64,000 nucleotides of DNA from Allodiplogaster sudhausi (Eukaryota > Nematoda > Chromadorea > Rhabditida > Diplogasteridae), in the NCBI GenBank assembly GCA_945643635.1, contig CALZFC010000105.1, forward strand, positions 27,501 through 91,500. The letters are read 5' to 3'. Both the position numbers and the translations under genes were made by a program. The notes beneath the pieces are model-generated. The model did no database searches, had not been told where the DNA came from, and worked only from the letters and a program-made list of their open reading frames with translations. Positions 11,113 through 23,100 of this stretch are shown in pieces; within the stretch, counting starts at the first letter, position 1, and the number at the start of each line of letters is the position of its first letter.

Positions 11113-14100
11113 ATGGCATCGGACGGGACAACGGCAAAGGCAAATGCATTGAGACACGCAATCAGAAGAGGAAAGGCAGACATGCCAGATGACACAGACA
11201 AGAGTCTCGACGCCATGAGGAGGGTCAGTCTATCAAAACATCTCCCTCAGTGCACTCTCTGGGAGGGTCAGTCTTTACATACCATCTCCCTCAGTGCACT
11301 CTCTGGGAGGGTCAGTCTTTACATACCATCTCCCTCAGTGCACTCTCTGGGAGGGTCAGTCTATACATACCATCTCCCTCAGTGCACTCTCTGGGAGGGT
11401 CAGTCTATACATACCATCTCCCTCAGTGCACTCTCTGGGAGGGTCAGTCTATACATACCATCTCCCTCAGTGCACTCTCTGGGAGGGTCATTCTATCAAA
11501 CCATCTCCCTCAGTGCACTCTCTGGGAGGGTCATTCTATCAAACCATCTCCCTCAGTGCACTCTCTGGGAGGGTCATTCTATCAAACCATCTCCCTCAGT
11601 GCACTCTCTGGGAGGGTCATTCTATCAAACCATCTCCCTCAGTGCACTCTCTGGGAGGGTCATTCTATCAAACCATCTCCCTCAGTGCACTCTCTGGGAG
11701 GGTCATTCTATCAAACCATCTCCCTCAGTGCACTCTCTGGGAGGGTCATTCTATCAAACCATCTCCCTCAGTGCACTCTCTGGGAGGGTCATTCTATCAA
11801 ACCATCTCCCTCAGTGCACTCTCTGGGAGGGTCATTCTATCAAACCATCTCCCTCAGTGCACTCTCTGGGAGGGTCATTCTATCAAACCATCTCCCACAG
11901 TGCACTCTCTGGGAGGGTCATTCTATCAAACCATCTCCCTCAGTGCACTCTCAGGGAGGGTCATTCTATCAAACCATCTCCCTCAGTGCACTCTCAGGGA
12001 GGGTCATTCTATCAAACCATCTCCCTCAGTGCACTCTCTGGGAGGGTCATTCTATCAAACCATCTCCCTCAGTGCACTCTCAGGGAGGGTCATTCTATCA
12101 AACCATCTCCCTCAGTGCACTCTCTGGGAGGGTCATTCTATCAAACCATCTCCCTCAGTGCACTCTCTGGGAGGGTCATTCTATCAAACCATCTCCCTCA
12201 GTGCACTCTCTGGGAGGGTCATTCTATCAAACCGTCTCCCTCAGTGCACTCTCTGGGAGGGTCATTCTATCAAACCATCTCCCTCAGTGCACTCTCTGGG
12301 AGGGTCATTCTATCAAACCATCTCCCTCAGTGCACTCTCTGGGAGGGTCATTCTATCAAACCATCTCCCTCAGTGCACTCTCTGGGAGGGTCATTCTATC
12401 AAACCATCTCCCTCAGTGCACTCTCTGGGAGGGTCATTCTATCAAACCATCTCCCTCAGTGCACTCTCTGGGAGGGTCATTCTATCAAACCATCTCCCTC
12501 AGTGCACTCTCTGGGAGGGTCATTCTATCAAACCATCTCCCTCAGTGCACTCTCTGGGAGGGTCATTCTATCAAACCATCTCCCTCAGTGCACTCTCTGG
12601 GAGGGTCATTCTATCAAACCATCTCACTCAGTGCACTCTCTGGGAGGGTCATTCTATCAAACCATCTCACTCAGTGCACTCTCTGGGAGGGTCATTCTAT
12701 CAAACCATCTCCCTCAGTGCACTCTCAGGGAGGGTCATTCTATCAAACCATCTCCCTCAGTGCACTCTCAGGGAGGGTCATTCTATCAAACCATCTCCCT
12801 CAGTGCACTCTCTGGGAGGGTCATTCTATCAAACCATCTCCCTCAGTGCACTCTCAGGGAGGGTCATTCTATCAAACCATCTCCCTCAGTGCACTCTCTG
12901 GGAGGGTCATTCTATCAAACCATCTCCCTCAGTGCACTCTCTGGGAGGGTCATTCTATCAAACCATCTCCCTCAGTGCACTCTCTGGGAGGGTCATTCTA
13001 TCAAACCATCTCCCTCAGTGCACTCTCTGGGAGGGTCATTCTATCAAACCATCTCCCTCAGTGCACTCTCTGGGAGGGTCATTCTATCAAACCATCTCCC
13101 TCAGTGCACTCTCTGGGAGGGTCATTCTATCAAACCATCTCACTCAGTGCACTCTCTGGGAGGGTCATTCTATCAAACCATCTCCCTCAGTGCACTCTCA
13201 GGGAGGGTCATTCTATCAAACCATCTCCCTCAGTGCACTCTCAGGGAGGGTCATTCTATCAAACCATCTCCCTCAGTGCACTCTCTGGGAGGGTCATTCT
13301 ATCAAACCATCTCCCTCAGTGCACTCTCAGGGAGGGTCATTCTATCAAACCATCTCCCTCAGTGCACTCTCTGGGAGGGTCATTCTATCAAACCATCTCC
13401 CTCAGTGCACTCTCTGGGAGGGTCATTCTATCAAACCATCTCCCTCAGTGCACTCTCTGGGAGGGTCATTCTATCAAACCATCTCCCTCAGTGCACTCTC
13501 TGGGAGGGTCATTCTATCAAACCATCTCCCTCAGTGCACTCTCTGGGAGGGTCATTCTATCAAACCATCTCCCTCAGTGCACTCTCTGGAAGGGTCATTC
13601 TATCAAACCATCTCCCTCAGTGCACTCTCAGGGAGGGTCATTCTATCAAACCATCTCCCTCAGTGCACTCTCTGGGAGGGTCATTCTATCAAACCATCTC
13701 CCTCAGTGCACTCTCTGGGAGGGTCATTCTATCAAACCATCTCCCTCAGTGCACTCTCTGGGAGGGTCATTCTATCAAACCATCTCCCTCAGTGCACTCT
13801 CTGGGAGGGTCATTCTATCAAACCATCTCCCTCAGTGCACTCTCTGGGAGGGTCATTCTATCAAACCATCTCCCTCAGTGCACTCTCTGGGAGGGTCATT
13901 CTATCAAACCATCTCCCTCAGTGCACTCTCTGGGAGGGTCATTCTATCAAGCCATCTCCCTCAGTGCACTCTCTGGGAGGGTCATTCTATCAAACCATCT
14001 CCCTCAGTGCACTCTCTGGGAGGGTCAGTCTTTACATACCATCTCCCTCAGTGCACTCTCTGGGAGGGTCAGTCTTTACATACCATCTCCCTCAGTGCAC

Positions 14101-17100
14101 TCTCTGGGAGGGTCAGTCTATACATACCATCTCCCTCAGTGCACTCTCTGGGAGGGTCAGTCTATACATACCATCTCCCTCAGTGCACTCTCTGGGAGGG
14201 TCAGTCTATACATACCATCTCCCTCAGTGCACTCTCTGGGAGGGTCAGTCTATACATACCATCTCCCTCAGTGCACTCTCTGGGAGGGTCAGTCTATACA
14301 TACCATCTCCCTCAGTGCACTCTCTGGGAGGGTCAGTCTATACATACCATCTCCCTCAGTGCACTCTCTGGGAGGGTCAGTCTATACATACCATCTCCCT
14401 CAGTGCACTCTCTGGGAGGGTCAGTCTATACATACCATCTCCCTCAGTGCACTCTCTGGGAGGGTCATTCTATCAAACCATCTCCCTCAGTGCACTCTCT
14501 GGGAGGGTCATTCTATCAAACCATCTCCCTCAGTGCACTCTCTGGGAGGGTCATTCTATCAAACCATCTCCCTCAGTGCACTCTCTGGGAGGGTCATTCT
14601 ATCAAACCATCTCCCTCAGTGCACTCTCTGGGAGGGTCATTCTATCAAACCATCTCCCTCAGTGCACTCTCTGGGAGGGTCATTCTATCAAACCATCTCC
14701 CTCAGTGCACTCTCTAGGAGGGTCATTCTATCAAACCATCTCCCTCAGTGCACTCTCTGGGAGGGTCATTCTATCAAGCCATCTCCCTCAGTGCACTCTC
14801 TGGGAGGGTCATTCTATCAAACCATCTCCCTCAGTGCACTCTCTGGGAGGGTCAGTCTTTACATACCATCTCCCTCAGTGCACTCTCTGGGAGGGTCAGT
14901 CTTTACATACCATCTCCCTCAGTGCACTCTCTGGGAGGGTCAGTCTATACATACCATCTCCCTCAGTGCACTCTCTGGGAGGGTCAGTCTATACATACCA
15001 TCTCCCTCAGTGCACTCTCTGGGAGGGTCAGTCTATACATACCATCTCCCTCAGTGCACTCTCTGGGAGGGTCAGTCTATACATACCATCTTCCTCAGTG
15101 CACTCTCTGGGAGGGTCAGTCTATACATACCATCTCCCTCAGTGCACTCTCTGGGAGGGTCAGTCTATACATACCATCTCCCTCAGTGCACTCTCTGGGA
15201 GGGTCAGTCTATACATACCATCTCCCTCAGTGCACTCTCTGGGAGGGTCAGTCTATACATACCATCTCCCTCAGTGCACTCTCTGGGAGGGTCAGTCTAT
15301 ACATACCATCTCCCTCAGTGCACTCTCTGGGAGGGTCATTCTATCAAACCATCTCCCTCAGTGCACTCTCTGGGAGGGTCATTCTATCAAACCATCTCCC
15401 TCAGTGCACTCTCTGGGAGGGTCATTCTATCAAACCATCTCCCTCAGTGCACTCTCTGGGAGGGTCATTCTATCAAACCATCTCCCTCAGTGCACTCTCT
15501 GGGAGGGTCATTCTATCAAACCATCTCCCTCAGTGCACTCTCAGGGAGGGTCATTCTATCAAACCATCTCCCTCAGTGCACTCTCAGGGAGGGTCATTCT
15601 ATCAAACCATCTCCCTCAGTGCACTCTCTGGGAGGGTCATTCTATCAAACCATCTCCCTCAGTGCACTCTCAGGGAGGGTCATTCTATCAAACCATCTCC
15701 CTCAGTGCACTCTCTGGGAGGGTCATTCTATCAAACCATCTCCCTCAGTGCACTCTCTGGGAGGGTCATTCTATCAAACCATCTCCCTCAGTGCACTCTC
15801 TGGGAGGGTCATTCTATCAAACCATCTCCCTCAGTGCACTCTCTGGGAGGGTCATTCTATCAAACCATCTCCCTCAGTGCACTCTCTGGGAGGGTCATTC
15901 TATCAAACCATCTCCCTCAGTGCACTCTCTGGGAGGGTCATTCTATCAAACCATCTCACTCAGTGCACTCTCTGGGAGGGTCATTCTATCAAACCATCTC
16001 CCTCAGTGCACTCTCAGGGAGGGTCATTCTATCAAACCATCTCCCTCAGTGCACTCTCAGGGAGGGTCATTCTATCAAACCATCTCCCTCAGTGCACTCT
16101 CTGGGAGGGTCATTCTATCAAACCATCTCCCTCAGTGCACTCTCAGGGAGGGTCATTCTATCAAACCATCTCCCTCAGTGCACTCTCTGGGAGGGTCATT
16201 CTATCAAACCATCTCCCTCAGTGCACTCTCTGGGAGGGTCATTCTATCAAACCATCTCCCTCAGTGCACTCTCTGGGAGGGTCATTCTATCAAACCATCT
16301 CCCTCAGTGCACTCTCTGGGAGGGTCATTCTATCAAACCATCTCCCTCAGTGCACTCTCTGGGAGGGTCATTCTATCAAACCATCTCCCTCAGTGCACTC
16401 TCTGGAAGGGTCATTCTATCAAACCATCTCCCTCAGTGCACTCTCAGGGAGGGTCATTCTATCAAACCATCTCCCTCAGTGCACTCTCTGGGAGGGTCAT
16501 TCTATCAAACCATCTCCCTCAGTGCACTCTCTGGGAGGGTCATTCTATCAAACCATCTCCCTCAGTGCACTCTCTGGGAGGGTCATTCTATCAAACCATC
16601 TCCCTCAGTGCACTCTCTGGGAGGGTCATTCTATCAAACCATCTCCCTCAGTGCACTCTCTGGGAGGGTCATTCTATCAAACCATCTCCCTCAGTGCACT
16701 CTCTGGGAGGGTCATTCTATCAAACCATCTCCCTCAGTGCACTCTCTGGGAGGGTCATTCTATCAAGCCATCTCCCTCAGTGCACTCTCTGGGAGGGTCA
16801 TTCTATCAAACCATCTCCCTCAGTGCACTCTCTGGGAGGGTCAGTCTTTACATACCATCTCCCTCAGTGCACTCTCTGGGAGGGTCAGTCTTTACATACC
16901 ATCTCCCTCAGTGCACTCTCTGGGAGGGTCAGTCTATACATACCATCTCCCTCAGTGCACTCTCTGGGAGGGTCAGTCTATACATACCATCTCCCTCAGT
17001 GCACTCTCTGGGAGGGTCAGTCTATACATACCATCTCCCTCAGTGCACTCTCTGGGAGGGTCAGTCTATACATACCATCTCCCTCAGTGCACTCTCTGGG

Positions 17101-20100
17101 AGGGTCAGTCTATACATACCATCTCCCTCAGTGCACTCTCTGGGAGGGTCAGTCTATACATACCATCTCCCTCAGTGCACTCTCTGGGAGGGTCAGTCTA
17201 TACATACCATCTCCCTCAGTGCACTCTCTGGGAGGGTCAGTCTATACATACCATCTCCCTCAGTGCACTCTCTGGGAGGGTCATTCTATCAAACCATCTC
17301 CCTCAGTGCACTCTCTGGGAGGGTCATTCTATCAAACCATCTCCCTCAGTGCACTCTCTGGGAGGGTCATTCTATCAAACCATCTCCCTCAGTGCACTCT
17401 CTGGGAGGGTCATTCTATCAAACCATCTCCCTCAGTGCACTCTCTGGGAGGGTCATTCTATCAAACCATCTCCCTCAGTGCACTCTCTGGGAGGGTCATT
17501 CTATCAAACCATCTCCCTCAGTGCACTCTCTAGGAGGGTCATTCTATCAAACCATCTCCCTCAGTGCACTCTCTGGGAGGGTCATTCTATCAAGCCATCT
17601 CCCTCAGTGCACTCTCTGGGAGGGTCATTCTATCAAACCATCTCCCTCAGTGCACTCTCTGGGAGGGTCAGTCTTTACATACCATCTCCCTCAGTGCACT
17701 CTCTGGGAGGGTCAGTCTTTACATACCATCTCCCTCAGTGCACTCTCTGGGAGGGTCAGTCTATACATACCATCTCCCTCAGTGCACTCTCTGGGAGGGT
17801 CAGTCTATACATACCATCTCCCTCAGTGCACTCTCTGGGAGGGTCAGTCTATACATACCATCTCCCTCAGTGCACTCTCTGGGAGGGTCAGTCTATACAT
17901 ACCATCTTCCTCAGTGCACTCTCTGGGAGGGTCAGTCTATACATACCATCTCCCTCAGTGCACTCTCTGGGAGGGTCAGTCTATACATACCATCTCCCTC
18001 AGTGCACTCTCTGGGAGGGTCAGTCTATACATACCATCTCCCTCAGTGCACTCTCTGGGAGGGTCAGTCTATACATACCATCTCCCTCAGTGCACTCTCT
18101 GGGAGGGTCAGTCTATACATACCATCTCCCTCAGTGCACTCTCTGGGAGGGTCATTCTATCAAACCATCTCCCTCAGTGCACTCTCTGGGAGGGTCATTC
18201 TATCAAACCATCTCCCTCAGTGCACTCTCTGGGAGGGTCATTCTATCAAACCATCTCCCTCAGTGCACTCTCTGGGAGGGTCATTCTATCAAACCATCTC
18301 CCTCAGTGCACTCTCTGGGAGGGTCATTCTATCAAACCATCTCCCTCAGTGCACTCTCTGGGAGGGTCATTCTATCAAACCATCTCCCTCAGTGCACTCT
18401 CTGGGAGGGTCATTCTATCAAGCCATCTCCCTCAGTGCACTCTCTGGGAGGGTCATTCTATCAAACCATCTCCCTCAGTGCACTCTCTGGGAGGGTCAGT
18501 CTTTACATACCATCTCCCTCAGTGCACTCTCTGGGAGGGTCAGTCTTTACATACCATCTCCCTCAGTGCACTCTCTGGGAGGGTCAGTCTATACATACCA
18601 TCTCCCTCAGTGCACTCTCTGGGAGGGTCAGTCTATACATACCATCTCCCTCAGTGCACTCTCTGGGAGGGTCAGTCTATACATACCATCTCCCTCAGTG
18701 CACTCTCTGGGAGGGTCAGTCTATACATACCATCTCCCTCAGTGCACTCTCTGGGAGGGTCAGTCTATACATACCATCTCCCTCAGTGCACTCTCTGGGA
18801 GGGTCAGTCTATACATACCATCTCCCTCAGTGCACTCTCTGGGAGGGTCATTCTATCAAACCGTCTCCCTCAGTGCACTCTCTGGGAGGGTCATTCTATC
18901 AAACCATCTCCCTCAGTGCACTCTCTGGGAGGGTCATTCTATCAAACCATCTCCCTCAGTGCACTCTCTGGGAGGGTCATTCTATCAAACCATCTCCCTC
19001 AGTGCACTCTCTGGGAGGGTCATTCTATCAAACCATCTCCCTCAGTGCACTCTCTGGGAGGGTCATTCTATCAAACCATCTCCCTCAGTGCACTCTCTGG
19101 GAGGGTCATTCTATCAAACCATCTCCCTCAGTGCACTCTCAGGGAGGGTCATTCTATCAAACCATCTCCCTCAGTGCACTCTCTGGGAGGGTCATTCTAT
19201 CAAACCATCTCCCTCAGTGCACTCTCTGGGAGGGTCATTCTATCAAACCATCTCCCTCAGTGCACTCTCTGGGAGGGTCATTCTATCAAACCATCTCCCT
19301 CAGTGCACTCTCTGGGAGGGTCATTCTATCAAACCATCTCCCTCAGTGCACTCTCAGGGAGGGTCATTCTATCAAACCATCTCCCTCAGTGCACTCTCTG
19401 ATAGGGTCATTCTATCAAACCATCTCCCTCAGTGCACTCTCTGGGAGGGTCATTCTATCAAACCATCTCCCTCAGTGCACTCTCTGGGAGGGTCATTCTA
19501 TCAAACCATCTCCCTCAGTGCACTCTCTGGGAGGGTCATTCTATCAAACCATCTCCCTCAGTGCACTCTCAGGGAGGGTCATTCTATCAAACCATCTCCC
19601 TCAGTGCACTCTCTGGGATGGTCATTCTATCAAACCATCTCCCTCAGTGCACTCTCTGGGAGGGTCATTCTATCAAACCATCTCCCTCAGTGCACTCTCT
19701 GGGAGGGTCATTCTATCAAACCATCTCCCTCAGTGCACTCTCTGGGAGGGTCATTCTATCAAACCATCTCCCTCAGTGCACTCTCAGGGAGGGTCATTCT
19801 ATCAAACCATCTCCCTCAGTGCACTCTCTGGGAGGGTCATTCTATCAAACCATCTCCCTCAGTGCACTCTCTGGGAGGGTCATTCTATCAAACCATCTCC
19901 CTCAGTGCACTCTCTGGGAGGGTCATTCTATCAAACCATCTCCCTCAGTGCACTCTGTGGGAGGGTCAGTCTTTACATACCATCTCCCTCAGTGCACTCT
20001 CTGGGAGGGTCAGTCTATACATACCATCTCCCTCAGTGCACTCTCTTTGAGGGTCAGTCTATACATACCATCTCCCTCAGTGCACTCTCTGGGAGGGTCA

Positions 20101-23100
20101 TTCTATCAAACCATCTCCCTCAGTGCACTCTCTGGAAGGGTCATTCTATCAAACCATCTCCCTCAGTGCACTCTCAGGGAGGGTCATTCTATCAAACCAT
20201 CTCCCTCAGTGCACTCTCAGGGAGGGTCATTCTATCAAACCATCTCCCTCAGTGCACTCTCTGGGAGGGTCATTCTATCAAACCATCTCCCTCAGTGCAC
20301 TCTCTGGGAGGGTCATTCTATCAAACCATCTCCCTCAGTGCACTCTCTGGGAGGGTCATTCTATCAAACCATCTCCCTCAGTGCACTCTCAGGGAGGGTC
20401 ATTCTATCAAACCATCTCCCTCAGTGCACTCTCTGGGAGGGTCATTCTATCAAACCATCTCCCTCAGTGCACTCTCTGGGAGGGTCATTCTATCAAACCA
20501 TCTTCCTCAGTGCACTCTCTGGGATAGTCATTCTATCAAACCATCTTCCTCAGTGCACTCTCTGGGAGGGTCATTCTATCAAGCCATCTCCCTCAGTGCA
20601 CTCTCTGGGAGGGTCATTCTATCAAGCCATCTCCCTCAGTGCACTCTCTGGGAGGGTCATTCTATCAAACCATCTCCCTCAGTGCACTCTCTGGGAGGGT
20701 CATTCTATCAAACCATCTCCCTCAGTGCACTCTCTGGGAGGGTCATTCTATCAAACCATCTCCCTCAGTGCACTCTCTGGGAGGGTCATTCTATCAAACC
20801 ATCTCCCTCAGTGCACTCTCTGGGAGGGTCATTCTATCAAACCATCTCCCTCAGTGCACTCTCAGGGAGGGTCATTCTATCAAACCATCTCCCTCAGTGC
20901 ACTCTCTGGGAGGGTCATTCTATCAAACCATCTCCCTCAGTGCACTCTCTGGGAGGGTCATTCTATCAAACCATCTCCCTCAGTGCACTCTCTGGGAGGG
21001 TCATTCTATCAAACCATCTCCCTCAGTGCACTCTGTGGGAGGGTCAGTCTTTACATACCATCTCCCTCAGTGCACTCTCTGGGAGGGTCAGTCTATACAT
21101 ACCATCTCCCTCAGTGCACTCTCTTTGAGGGTCAGTCTATACATACCATCTCCCTCAGTGCACTCTCTGGGAGGGTCATTCTATCAAACCATCTCCCTCA
21201 GTGCACTCTCTGGAAGGGTCATTCTATCAAACCATCTCCCTCAGTGCACTCTCAGGGAGGGTCATTCTATCAAACCATCTCCCTCAGTGCACTCTCAGGG
21301 AGGGTCATTCTATCAAACCATCTCCCTCAGTGCACTCTCTGGGAGGGTCATTCTATCAAACCATCTCCCTCAGTGCACTCTCTGGGAGGGTCATTCTATC
21401 AAACCATCTCCCTCAGTGCACTCTCTGGGAGGGTCATTCTATCAAACCATCTCCCTCAGTGCACTCTCAGGGAGGGTCATTCTATCAAACCATCTCCCTC
21501 AGTGCACTCTCTGGGAGGGTCATTCTATCAAACCATCTCCCTCAGTGCACTCTCTGGGAGGGTCATTCTATCAAACCATCTTCCTCAGTGCACTCTCTGG
21601 GATAGTCATTCTATCAAACCATCTTCCTCAGTGCACTCTCTGGGAGGGTCATTCTATCAAGCCATCTCCCTCAGTGCACTCTCTGGGAGGGTCATTCTAT
21701 CAAGCCATCTCCCTCAGTGCACTCTCTGGGAGGGTCATTCTATCAAACCATCTCCCTCAGTGCACTCTCTGGGAGGGTCATTCTATCAAACCATCTCCCT
21801 CAGTGCACTCTCTGGGAGGGTCATTCTATCAAACCATCTCCCTCAGTGCACTCTCTGGGAGGGTCATTCTATCAAACCATCTCCCTCAGTGCACTCTCTG
21901 GGAGGGTCATTCTATCAAACCATCTCCCTCAGTGCACTCTCAGGGAGGGTCATTCTATCAAACCATCTCCCTCAGTGCACTCTCAGGGAGGGTCATTCTA
22001 TCAAACCATCTCCCTCAGTGCACTCTCTGGGAGGGTCATTCTATCAAACCATCTCCCTCAGTGCACTCTCAGGGAGGGTCATTCTATCAAACCATCTCCC
22101 TCAGTGCACTCTCTGGGAGGGTCATTCTATCAAACCATCTCCCTCAGTGCACTCTCTGGGAGGGTCATTCTATCAAACCATCTTCCTCAGTGCACTCTCT
22201 GGGATAGTCATTCTATCAAGCCATCTCCCTCAGTGCACTCTCTGGGAGGGTCATTCTATCAAGCCATCTCCCTCAGTGCACTCTCTGGGAGGGTCATTCT
22301 ATCAAGCCATCTCCCTCAGTGCACTCTCTGGGAGGGTCATTCTATCAAACCATCTCCCTCAGTGCACTCTCTGGGAGGGTCATTCTATCAAACCATCTCC
22401 CTCAGTGCACTCTCTGGGAGGGTCATTCTATCAAACCATCTCCCTCAGTGCACTCTGTGGGAGGGTCATTCTATCAAACCATCTCCCTCAGTGCACTCTC
22501 TGGGAGGGTCATTCTATCAAACCATCTCCCTCAGTGCACTCTGTGGGAGGGTCATTCTATCAAACCATCTCCCTCAGTGCACTCTCTGGGAGGGTCATTC
22601 TATCAAACCATCTCCCTCAGTGCACTCTCTGGGAGGGTCATTCTATCAAACCATCTCCCTCAGTGCACTCTCTGGGAGGGTCATTCTATCAAACCATCTC
22701 CCTCAGTGCACTCTCTGGGAGGGTCATTCTATCAAACCATCTCCCTCAGTGCACTCTCTGGGAGGGTCATTCTATCAAACCATCTCCCTCAGTGCACTCT
22801 CTGGGAGGGTCATTCTATCAAACCATCTCCCTCAGTGCACTCTCTGGGAGGGTCATTCTATCAAACCATCTCCCTCAGTGCACTCTCTGGGAGGGTCATT
22901 CTATCAAACCATCTCCCTCAGTGCACTCTCTGGGAGGGTCATTCTATCAAACTATCTCCCTCAGTGCACTCTCTGGGAGGGTCATTCTATCAAACCATCT
23001 CCCTCAGTGCACTCTCTGGGAGGGTCATTCTATCAAACCATCTCCCTCAGTGCACTCTCTGGGAGGGTCATTCTATCAAACCATCTCCCTCAGTGCACTC

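Noticed and set aside
11101..19401. A 2,766-codon open frame (and six other long frames) over the array
   Set aside because: It is a by-product of a stop-free 43/44 bp satellite. The first frame starts at a non-ATG codon; a real exon covers only its first 37 codons (from the ATG at 11113), and homology to DNTTIP1 resumes only after the array.
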